The notes beneath the pieces are model-generated. The model made no database searches. It worked only from the letters and a program-made list of their open reading frames with translations, and was not told the origin of the DNA. From assembly GCA_037039925.1 (NCBI GenBank), contig JAXRKP010000984.1:20001-84000 (forward strand): DNA of 64,000 nucleotides, in the 5' to 3' direction. This document shows positions 57,545-64,000 of this stretch, piece after piece. The stretch comes from Doris montereyensis (Eukaryota; Mollusca; Gastropoda; Nudibranchia; Dorididae). Position 1 is the stretch's first letter. Every line of letters begins with the position of its first letter. A program made the position numbers and the translations under genes.

Positions 57545-60500
57545 GGAGGGAGGGAGAGAGAGAGAGAGGGGGGGAATAATATGTTTTTATGAAATATGTA
57601 TAAATTTAAAACAATTTTTTTACTCTCTGTTAGTTCTTAACACTGATAGAAACGTTTATCAATATTTTACTACATCTCCCAGCATTTAGGATGTCACATA
57701 TTTATGTATATAAATCCAATTTCTCTTTTCCTTACTCCAGGCTATGAAGCAGTTAGTTAAGAACATTGAATACTTCCAGCAGCATTACATGGTGCTTGAA
57801 AACTACCTAGACGATGTGTCAAGAAGACTTGAGGAGATTTCTGTTTGTGCCCAAAAGGTAATTTTGAAGATTGATGGATTGATTTGTGATGTATTGATTT
57901 GTGTCCTTCTAAAACAATTTGACGACGTGTAATTCATGATTAATGAACAAAGAGGCGTATTAATATTATTTCCAAATAAACGTAGACATATTATTATTGA
58001 TGTTAGAGTCACATGGGAACAAAGGAAGGATGAATACGTGGCGAGAATAAGCTTACACTTAACACAGGACCACAACAACGACTAGTTGAAGCTGTCAAAG
58101 GGGACTCAGTAGTCCAGAGGCAAGGTGTCGGCCTCTCATCCAAGAGGTAGTGAGTTTGAATTTGAGATGTGAGCCCCCGCCAACGGTTGAAAAAATGTCT
58201 CATGTTTTTTCGAGCAAAATCCCCCCCCCCCCCTGGTCCAGGTAGGTGAATCGACACCTAGCCCCATCGGAGACGGACCATAAAAAGGAAGTCCCGTGTA
58301 CAGATCACAACATGCTGTGCATGTTGAAGATCTCTTGGCTGTTTACCGGGCAGTCCGGGTAAAATTAAAAATCCTACAAAAAACCCCCGAGATCAACTTA
58401 GTTGTGGATGTGGGTAAATCAAATTAAACAAACAAAAGATCAAACAAAATCAAGCTGTCAAACTTTGATTTTCACCTTCACTCATTTCATTCTTGTACAG
58501 TAAGGCTGGGGGGGAATAACTTCTGGCGTAAATTAGACTCAGAAGTAGCACTGAGACTAAGAAAACAAAATTGAACACATCGCTATGAAATCTTTGAGAA
58601 ATACAAAAACTCTTTTCATTCGTTATTTTCTCCATGGACCTATGTCTCCTTCATGGCTGCGAACCATTACATAAAAAACCCATAAAATAAGTGTGGGTTG
58701 TTTTTTTGTTGTCGTCCCTAGTCTGTATTGACATTGAAAAGTATGTATATGAGGGTAAGTTGTATTTTCTGGTAAAGCAACCCTAACTCAACGGCAGAGA
58801 CTCAAAGATATTGTGGTGAAAGTCTGCAGACACCATTCTGAGTGTGTGCAAAACTAGCGTTACACTTTGCCAGAAAGGCCAGCGATTGGCAAACTTTTGT
58901 TATTTTCTTTACAGGGAGTTAATTCAAGTTAAATTATCCATACATTTTTTTCTGGAATATTATGGGCCGTTGTGCAAGTTTGAATTAGTTTGCGGGGTCA
59001 GAGTCTGTTTTTTTATTTGAAAAATGTTAACAGCTATGCCTCACTTTTTGTCTTTACATTAAGAATAATCAGGTCCATGGGTAGGTTTGTTTCATATTTC
59101 TGTGTGTGCATCTTTTCCACAGAGCATGTTGAAAACAATGGATATTTCAATGAGACAAGACTTGAGATTCCTTGACGTGTTGGCTGGGGCTGTGGAAAGG
59201 TAATTTGCCGTGGTTTGTCTCCTTTTCCTTCAAACGTAACAAGCATTTAGTATCAGGGGCATTTCAAAGGCAATTTATATTGTCAGTGAAACTGTTGAAA
59301 CACATAAATGGGACATTAGATTTGTCCTTGAAATGATCAAGGGCATGCTTCTTTCATGTCTTTATAGTATCGATTTGATATTATTTACCACAACTCAGGT
59401 AATCTCATAGTTTTTGGTAGGATTTTTAAATTTTGCCCACACTTCCCTGTAAGTGAAGAAAATGACATTGAATAATATTTAAAGCCCCATAGGAACAAAG
59501 ACGAGATAAATACAAAGAATAGACAGAAAACAATCCTGGCCACCATGGAAATCGAACCCGCAACCTCTGCGTCGCCACCCACCATTGAAAGGAAAGCGCT
59601 ACCAACCAAGCTTACTTTGGTAGCACACTTTCCTTGCCCGTGGTGGCCAGGATTTTTTTCTGTCTATTCCTTGTATTTGTCTCGTCTTTGTTCCTATGGG
59701 GCTTGAAATATTATTCAATGTCATTTCCTCACTTTCGACATGCCCTTGCCTCACTGTTTGTCACTGCCGTGCAAACAGCCAAGGGATGTTTAAAGTGCAC
59801 ATAGTGTTTTGATCTACACACGGGACCTCCTTTTTGTCATCCGTCTCCAATGGGACTAGGCGGCTACACTTTGCCTCCTGGCCAGGGCGCTGGTCTATTC
59901 CATATTTTAGTTCACGTCTAATGCTAGTATCTATTTGCACTTGGAACGACGAGTGGAAATGTAATTGCTATAAAAGTATCGACAGATTTGTGTCATTGCC
60001 AGAATTCAAAACCCAGGATTTCAAGGCTGGCAACCAAACCGTAGGCCATCGATGGATGCTAACTAAGGTGCACTTATATGGTTGTTTAGAAACCATTTCA
60101 ATACTTATATGGTTATTTAGAAACCATTTCAACACTTATATGGTTGTTTAGAAACCATTTCAACACTTATATGGTTATTTAGAAACCATTTCAATACTTA
60201 TATGGTTATTTAGAAACCATTTCAACACTTATATGGTTGCTTAGAAACCATTTCAACACTTATATGGTTGCTTAGAAACCATTTCAACACTTATATGGCT
60301 ATTTAGAAACCATTTCAATACTTATATGGTTATTTAGAAACCATTTCAATACTTATATGGTTGTTTAGAAACCATTTCAATACTTATATGGTTGTTTAGA
60401 AATCATTTCAATACTTATATGGTTATTTAGAAATCATTTCAATACTTATATGGTTGTTTAGAAACCATTTCAATACTTATATGGTTGTTTAGAAATCATT

Positions 60501-61390
60501 TCAACACTTATATGGTTATTTAGAAATCATTTCAACACTTATATGGTTATTTAGAAATCATTTCAATACTTATATGGTTGTTTAGAAACCATTTCAATAC
60601 TTATATGGTTATTTAGAAACCATTTCAACACTTATATGGTTATTTAGAAACCATTTCAACACTTATATGGTTATTTAGAAACCATTTCAACACTTATATG
60701 GTTGTTTAGAAACCATTTCAACACTTATATGGTTGTTTAGAAACCATTTCAACACTTATATGGTTGTTTAGAAACCATTTCAACACTTATATGGTTGTTT
60801 AGAAACAATTTCAACACTTATATGGTTATTTAGAAACCATTTCAACACTTATATGGTTATTTAGAAACCATTTCAACACTTATATGGTTATTTAGAAACC
60901 ATTTCAACACTTATATGGTTGTTTAGAAACCATTTCAACACTTATATGGTTGTTTAGAAACCATTTCAACACTTATATGGTTATTTAGAAACCAAACACT
61001 TATATGGTTATTTAAAAACTATTTCAACACTTATATGGTTATTTAGAAACCATTTCAACACTTATATGGTTATTTAGAAACCATTTCAACACTTATATGG
61101 TTATTTAGAAACCGTTTCAACACTAACAATCCGTGATTGCTTTTAAGTGCAATTTGAATGCATTGAAAAAACCCTGCAAAAACCCATCAACTTTGAGATG
61201 ATGTTATAATTTCCCTTTTCATATCCACAGTTTTGTCATGGTCAAAGTTTACTCAAAGGTTTTTCCCGTTATTCGTGAAGGCATGAAAAAGGATGACGAC
61301 TTATTGCACACCAAATATGCCAAACTCTGTAAAATAAAACCAGAGCAGATCGGAGTCCCTAAGAGTTTTTCCTGTCCGCTGCCCGCAGCT
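44494..61390 (+). CDS. VPS9-domain-like protein, N-terminal nine exons (continues beyond window)
   Basis: Exons: 44494-44547, 46813-46919, 50599-50693, 52325-52383, 54368-54462, 57102-57141, 57741-57857, 59123-59199 and 61231-61390. All are flanked by GT-AG and joined in consistent phase, giving 268 codons without a stop. The protein starts [19 protein letters not shown] helical, charged middle follows ([29 protein letters not shown]), then [11 protein letters not shown] and [20 protein letters not shown]. The last part resembles the start of VPS9 domains, which catalyse nucleotide exchange on Rab5-family GTPases at endosomes (pattern L..KI..L....PE.L.IP). The start recalls ANKRD27 (NPFY near the N-terminus) but the middle does not, so no symbol is given. 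The rest of the domain lies beyond 64000 or in an exon I could not find. Confidence 0.8.
45405..45490 (+). other. Possible 3' end of an old LINE or SINE
   Basis: TATAGCACCATCATGCGATG...TGGTGCTATAAAGGCAT loosely resembles the stem and terminal GCGCTATA signature of L2/CR1-like elements. Weak. Confidence 0.25.
45668..46330 (+). mobile_element. Possible pogo/Tigger-like DNA transposon remnant split by SINE A
   Basis: TACAGTGGAATCTCTCTAAT then CGGGAA has the TA target and CAGTGGAA.CTC..TAATC form of animal Tigger-like terminal repeats. The CGGTAACCCGGAGAATCTGG and ACCTGATCGATTGGG stretch after the SINE resembles their sub-terminal region. No right terminus or transposase is seen. Confidence 0.4.
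45693..45996 (+). mobile_element. SINE A copy, complete
   Basis: Head TAGTCCAGAGGCAAAGTGTC; B box GTGGGTTCGAACCCCG at about 45746; body GATCCCTGGCTGTTTACAGG; tail CACCTTAGTTGTGGATGTGG then GTAAATCGAATCAAA. The tRNA-like head and A-rich AATC tail support a tRNA-derived, LINE-mobilised SINE. It is one of the best copies here and lies in intron 1 of the VPS9-like gene. Confidence 0.88.
46813..46919 (+). CDS. VPS9-like gene exon 2
   Basis: Encodes [20 protein letters not shown] then [15 protein letters not shown] and part of a serine codon; phase 0 to 2. The donor is GTATTA, slightly weak. Confidence 0.8.
46920..47055. repeat. ATT-rich microsatellite
   Basis: Imperfect TTA/ATT repeats beginning right at the exon 2 donor. 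Confidence 0.8.
47465..48700. repeat. 49-bp minisatellite in intron 2
   Basis: About 25 copies of a unit joining GACTTGTTCATTCCTAGTCT, TCCTATTGCTTATTAAATCT and CTGATATAG. Two main variants, TCCTAGTCTTCC and TCCAAGTCTTCTG, are interspersed. Confidence 0.95.
48765..48972 (+). mobile_element. SINE A copy, 5'-truncated
   Basis: Begins at CCCCCTGGTCCAGGTAGATG and runs through GATAAAAAGGAGGTCCCGTT to the terminal CACCTTAGTTGTGCATTTGG. The tRNA-like head is missing, as expected for incomplete reverse transcription. Confidence 0.82.
49190..49330 (+). repeat. Dispersed repeat H, copy 1
   Basis: Shares ATTGGTGG..GTCACTTATTGTC, TTTGACTTCACTC.ACTGTGGCT and TTTGTATTATG with 55365-55495 and, in part, 62275-62370. 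An inverted ATGACAACTCCAGCAATAAG precedes it, giving a fold-back layout. Confidence 0.6.
49508..50095. mobile_element. Possible hAT-like non-autonomous DNA element
   Basis: A GC-richer block starting TAGGCCTGGGCAAGACTCCC, which resembles hAT-type termini. ACTCCC...GATACCAAC near the left end is mirrored by GTTGGTATCAAAACGGGAGT near 50041-50060 as an imperfect inverted repeat. No transposase and no clear 8-bp duplication are seen. Confidence 0.35.
50425..50520 (+). repeat. Dispersed repeat L, copy 2
   Basis: Inverted relative of 39490-39600, located about 80 bases before exon 3. Confidence 0.55.
50599..50693 (+). CDS. VPS9-like gene exon 3
   Basis: After a T-rich tract and TTGCAG, encodes [20 protein letters not shown] then [11 protein letters not shown]; phase 2 to 1. 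The donor is GTGAGC. Confidence 0.82.
51015..51545. repeat. 40-bp minisatellite in intron 3
   Basis: About 13 copies of a unit joining ATCAATGTCTATCTAGAGTA, GATCTTACTTATGTAATTAT, with TAGCTATAG and ACAGTAG variants. A GATCTA-type palindrome recurs in each unit. Confidence 0.94.
52155..52182. repeat. CA microsatellite
   Basis: About 13 CA units in intron 3. Confidence 0.92.
52325..52383 (+). CDS. VPS9-like gene exon 4
   Basis: The acceptor CTTCTAG is followed by [19 protein letters not shown]; phase 1 to 0; donor GTAAGC. Confidence 0.82.
52925..53235 (-). mobile_element. SINE A copy, complete
   Basis: Minus strand: the head near 53235 contains AATCCAGAGGCAAGGTGTCA, the B box is GTGGGTTCAAACCCCG, and the plus-strand tail is TTTACCCACATTCACAACTA. 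It lies in intron 4 of the VPS9-like gene. Confidence 0.87.
53268..53300. repeat. G run followed by T run
   Basis: About 14 G directly followed by about 17 T; an error-prone homopolymer pair. Confidence 0.85.
54120..54240 (+). repeat. Dispersed repeat E, copy 4
   Basis: Contains GTGGGCGGTTGGCAGGTTGG, GCCCTATTCCTTCCTTTCA and CTCACTTATCTTTCATCTTG. It ends about 130 bases before exon 5. Confidence 0.65.
54368..54462 (+). CDS. VPS9-like gene exon 5
   Basis: Encodes [20 protein letters not shown] then [11 protein letters not shown] and part of a glutamate codon; phase 0 to 2. The donor is GTAAGT. Probably helical. Confidence 0.82.
54520..55102. repeat. TA/TTTA array in intron 5
   Basis: A TA run (54530-54612) passes into about 40 copies of a 12-base ATATATTTATTC/ATATATTTATTT motif. 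The long Tyr/Ile frames on the plus strand and Asn/Lys frames on the minus strand are artefacts. Confidence 0.96.
55125..55570 (+). repeat. Dispersed repeat G, copy 3, with nested repeat H
   Basis: Matches the other G copies at both ends (GAGTCAGTATTCGAGACTGA; CTCAAAGATGGGGAAACAAT; CTCCTAGTGGCCTAGCACCA). It is interrupted at about 55365-55495 by sequence matching repeat H. Confidence 0.7.
55365..55495 (+). repeat. Dispersed repeat H, copy 2 (nested)
   Basis: ATAATAAGTGACAACTCGTC and GGTGGAGTTGTCACTTATTG form an inverted pair around CACGTGTTTGTTTTTGTC. The TTTGACTTCACTCCACTGTG and TTGTATTATG segments follow. The other two G copies lack this block. Confidence 0.7.
55580..57095. other. Intron 5 remainder, nothing recognised
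   Basis: AT-rich, with a short run of seven G near 55745-55751. The minus-strand frame at 56003-56311 has no recognisable domain. Confidence 0.4.
57102..57141 (+). CDS. VPS9-like gene exon 6
   Basis: A 40-base micro-exon encoding [13 protein letters not shown] after the split glutamate codon; strong pyrimidine tract and CCCAG acceptor; GTAAAA donor; phase 2 to 0. Confidence 0.78.
57297..57450 (+). repeat. Dispersed repeat J, copy 2
   Basis: Direct-orientation partner of 32322-32492, between exons 6 and 7. Confidence 0.65.
57463..57572. repeat. GA microsatellite
   Basis: A pure GA run of about 70 bases followed by GAGGGAGG variants and a G run. Confidence 0.95.
57741..57857 (+). CDS. VPS9-like gene exon 7
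   Basis: Encodes [20 protein letters not shown] then [19 protein letters not shown], 39 codons, phase 0 to 0. It is strongly amphipathic, probably coiled or bundle-forming, as expected just before a VPS9 domain. Confidence 0.85.
58098..58432 (+). mobile_element. SINE A copy, complete
   Basis: Head AGTAGTCCAGAGGCAAGGTG and TCGGCCTCTC; the B-box area is interrupted (GTGAGTTTGAATTTGAGATG). Body GATCTCTTGGCTGTTTACCG; tail CAACTTAGTTGTGGATGTGG then GTAAATCAAATTAAAC. A run of 11 C lies at 58220-58232. Confidence 0.87.
58855..59040 (+). repeat. Dispersed repeat I, copy 2
   Basis: Partner of 19035-19215; it ends about 80 bases before exon 8. Confidence 0.65.
59123..59199 (+). CDS. VPS9-like gene exon 8
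   Basis: Encodes [20 protein letters not shown] then AGAVE and part of a serine codon; phase 0 to 2; acceptor TCCACAG; donor GTAATT. Confidence 0.82.
59280..59370 (+). repeat. Dispersed repeat K, copy 2
   Basis: Partner of 28828-28925. Confidence 0.5.
59386..59892 (-). mobile_element. SINE A copy interrupted by a fold-back element
   Basis: SINE A sequence (minus orientation) occupies 59386-59452 and resumes at 59763-59892. The break falls in the CCCTGTAAACAGCCAAGGGA part of the body. The 12 bases ACTTCCCTGTAA (59441-59452) and ACTGCCGTGCAA (59763-59774) are the duplicated target, now differing at three positions. Confidence 0.8.
59453..59762. mobile_element. Fold-back tRNA-core element nested in SINE A
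   Basis: About 310 bases. The left arm GTGAAGAAAATGACATTGAA...CAATCCTGGCCACC (59453-59545) is inverted as the right arm (about 59638-59731). The core (59546-59637), read on the minus strand, contains TTGGTTGGTAGCGC (A-box region) and TTGCGGGTTCGATTTCC (B box). The right end carries TTCGACATGCCCTTGCCTCA then CTGTTTGTC, as in the copies at 13216 (reversed) and 21477. The host target site is duplicated. Confidence 0.85.
60068..61125. repeat. 31-bp minisatellite in intron 8
   Basis: About 34 copies of a unit joining CACTTATATGGTTATTTAGA and AACCATTTCAA. Variants GTTGTTTAG/GTTATTTAG/GTTGCTTAG and ACCATT/ATCATT are clustered. The array ends about 100 bases before exon 9. Confidence 0.97.
61231..61390 (+). 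CDS. VPS9-like gene exon 9 (start of VPS9-like segment)
   Basis: Encodes [20 protein letters not shown] then [20 protein letters not shown] and [13 protein letters not shown]; phase 2 to 0; donor GTGAGT. The D..LH.K...L..I.PE..GVP pattern is the entry to VPS9 domains. Confidence 0.85.
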
Positions 61391-61549
61391 GTGAGTTGTG
61401 ACATTTTCATTTCTCTAGGTTGTTGGATTTATTTGATTTTTTTTACACACATACAAGCGGTAGATTTTTTTTCCTTCCTTCGTAGCATGGAGAATCTTTG
61501 TGAAGATGTGGAAATTTGCAAACTTTCTGCCTGTCTCTCTTTGACTTTT

Positions 61550-61785
<236 letters not shown>

Positions 61786-62274
61786 TTCACCATTCAGTAC
61801 CATTGCACCTTGTTTGGATTTAGAACATAGCAAATTACCAATCTTGCATTTGATCTGTGTACGCCAATTCACTTCATGTTAATATTCTTAGATAAAAAAA
61901 ACCCAACACCATTGGTTTACATTCAATTAAAAAAAATAGTGTAATGTAACACTTGGTTAGCTTTTGGTTACAACAGTAGCTAGCCTTGATGCATTGTTTT
62001 CTAGGCTTCCAGGAAGATAACACTCAGAGTTTGTAACTCTCTTTCACCATCTGTGAGATTTGCAACTCGTGTTGCTACCTTTAAAATAACATTTAAAAAA
62101 CCCATCTTTACATGGAATATTCTTTTAAAATGTCAAAACCCCGTCTGCTACGTTTCTTAACATCACTGTCTTTTTCTTTCTTTATTTCTCTCTTTCTCCT
62201 TTATGTTTTTCTTTTGACATCACATTGTGTGATGCCGGAGGTATTACTTAGATCTAGATTCTAAATATTTCTCG

Positions 62275-62370
62275 TTTGTTGTCTGAAGAAGGGTTATACC
62301 CGAAACGTCACATGTTTGTTCTGTCTTTATTAGTGGAGTTGTCACTTATTGTCATATTTCACCTTTTAAA
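62275..62370 (+). repeat. Dispersed repeat H-like segment with CTGAAGA...GAAACGTC core
   Basis: GTCTGAAGAAGGGTTATACC then CGAAACGTCACATG precedes the shared TGTCTTTATTAGTGGAGTTG and CACTTATTGTC segment. The motif is common in Penelope-like elements and resembles part of a hammerhead core; the assignment is tentative. Confidence 0.45.
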
Positions 62371-62396
62371 ATGTCATGATCTTTTAAATGATATTA

Positions 62397-62397
<1 letters not shown>

Positions 62398-62483
<86 letters not shown>

Positions 62484-62500
62484 TATTATTATTATATTAT
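62398..62500. repeat. ATT microsatellite
   Basis: About 34 ATT units, nearly perfect until about 62480. Confidence 0.95.
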
Positions 62501-62579
62501 GACTAATTCTTTTTTTTTTTACTTATTTGAATAGCAAATTGTTTTTATAGATTTTTAAAGATCAGTATGACATTCTATT

Positions 62580-62687
62580 GTTGCTTTATGTGATTGTTGG
62601 TATGATAGTATGTGTGATTGTAAAGCGCCATGAGACTTCGGTATAAGGGGATATATAAATAAACTTTATAATGATTACTATTATTAC

Positions 62688-62741
<54 letters not shown>

Positions 62742-62793
62742 CATTATTATTATTATTATTATTATTTTATTATTATTATTATGATTACTATTA

Positions 62794-62830
<37 letters not shown>
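62580..62830 (+). mobile_element. 3' end of an L2/CR1-like element with ATT tail
   Basis: GTAAAGCGCCATGAGACTTC then GGTATAAGGGGATATATAAATAAA-type sequence is the canonical terminal stem and is followed by about 150 bases of ATT repeats with ACT and ATC variants. Confidence 0.7.
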
Positions 62831-64000
62831 AGTAGTGACCCCTAAATGCCCGGTACTTGGGAAACAGACAAAACGGGCTTTTAGGCTAAACGGGCATTTA
62901 GGCGAAAGTAGGTCAGGGGCAACAATTTGAGGGTAGGCCTATTTCTGTGACGTTGGGTTTCCCTAGTGACTTGCCAATTTCATCCAGGATTTGAAGCTTC
63001 TTTTGTAAACCATTTCCTTGTTTTTTTAGTCAATTTTTTTTCAAGATGTAGATCTGTATGTAGCTGTGCAAAATTCAAGTTATTGCTATGGAGGCTAAGA
63101 GAAAAAGGACCCGATTCAATGCTTCCTCAGTAACTGGCATAACCCACACTATAATCACGTAACTTATTTAATCACGAGACCTATGACTTAAGTAATTATA
63201 CAAATTTGGATGAGAAAAACTGGATAAAGAAAAGCCTCATCCAATGGACGAATGTGTGAATAAATCAGCACGAATCTTACAACTCCTTCGATTCATAATC
63301 CTCATGTTAAAATTAAGACAACAGACAGACAAGGATAAAGATTCATAGCCAGATCGTTTGTTTTTGGAAAAGTCATCAGCTGTACTAAAATTAATGCGAG
63401 AAAAAGGGAAACCTGAAACCATTACGCTTTTTAACGCTGAGGTAGTGAGTGCGGATAGGTTGACCATCTCTCACCACGAAGACCCGAAGTTACAATAACG
63501 GCTACAATAAAACTATTCACACCTTGTCCCTCGATCGCGATGAACGTCCGGTCTAAAGACGCCAGGTGATTGCATGCCACTTACGACATCAAGAAAGAGA
63601 TGTGGGCGGAGTCCGGAAGACTGTTCAATTATAATTGCCCAATAGGACAAAGGATGTGCTGTACATTGGGTGGAGTTATGAAGAGAAGATTGGTCAACGT
63701 TTAGTACATTAGGTTCTACAATGGATAGGTAATGAAGGGTGGTTGCAATGTATGGCACATTGTTGACGGGCATAAGCCTTATTAGATTAGCAATCGGATT
63801 ACATGTATGATGAAGAAAAACAATATTTAATCAATTAGGGACGTATTTTATGATACTTTGGAGAAAAAGATACCTGCAGTTGTCCTCGAGACCGAGCATT
63901 TAGGTAAAAATCTTGGTTTTCAAACGGGCATTGAGAGGGGCAATTTGTACAGAAAAAATTTGGTTTCACTGAGATTGTGGGCATTTAGGCGAAACTGATA
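62829..64000 (+). mobile_element. Possible pogo/Tigger-like element, left part
   Basis: TACAGTAGTGACCCCTAAAT then GCCCGG directly follows the ATT tail and has the TA + CAGT.GACCCCT form of Tigger-type ends. GGGCATTTAGGCGAAA recurs at about 62888 and 63985 in direct orientation. A frame near 63089 reads MEAKRKRTRFNAS, and NLDEKNWIKKS follows near 63207; both recall the N-terminal DNA-binding region of pogo-type transposases but are broken. No right end lies in the window. Confidence 0.4.

Overview
This is an AT-rich, intron-bearing animal nuclear sequence. Three spliced genes with GT-AG introns can be read by homology or by exon phase. The rest is transposon debris, tRNA-derived SINEs and many intronic minisatellites. 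The protein sequences and the style of the SINEs and LINEs suggest a lophotrochozoan, probably a mollusc. That is an inference and no species can be named.

Genes. (1) SBDS, plus strand, six exons from 3340 to 18742: the ribosome-maturation factor that works with EFL1 to release eIF6 from 60S subunits. (2) Mevalonate kinase, minus strand, a 5' UTR exon at about 43.5 kb and ten coding exons from 40993 down to 30541. (3) A plus-strand gene starting at 44494, nine exons to 61390 and continuing beyond the window. It reads 268 codons in perfect phase and ends inside a segment resembling a VPS9 (Rab5-family GEF) domain; I cannot name the family. Genes 2 and 3 are head to head across about 0.8-1.0 kb, and SBDS converges on mevalonate kinase across about 11.8 kb of repeats. 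There is no evidence that the three genes form a pathway.

Frame quality differs. SBDS needs about seven small indels across five exons, although residues and splice sites are conserved. Mevalonate kinase needs one extra base removed in each of exons 2, 4 and 9. The third gene needs none. Assembly indel error is the simplest explanation, but an unprocessed SBDS pseudogene cannot be excluded.

Layout. 0.4-1.2 kb: trinucleotide repeat. 2.0-2.7 kb: head fragment of a LINE. 3.3-18.7 kb: SBDS, with an L2/CR1-like LINE (4.0-5.3), a LINE tail (7.3-7.9), a long decayed LINE (9.2-12.3), a 19-bp minisatellite (12.9-13.2) and an intron 5 made almost entirely of trinucleotide, 28-bp and 48-bp arrays (14.2-18.6). 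19-30.5 kb: gene-free, with SINEs, a fold-back tRNA-core element (21.5), a 67-bp minisatellite (23.3-24.5), an 84-bp triplicate and a 54-bp minisatellite (29.1-29.85). 30.5-43.7 kb: mevalonate kinase, whose last intron is a 1.2-kb GA tract and whose exon 5 donor is copied in tandem. 44.5-64 kb: the VPS9-like gene, whose introns carry a 49-bp, a 40-bp, a TA/TTTA and a 31-bp array.

Dispersed families recognised by self-comparison: SINE A (about 300 bp, at least eight copies), SINE B (four copies), a palindromic fold-back element with a tRNA-like core (three copies, one inserted in a SINE A with a 12-bp target duplication), and several shorter unnamed families.
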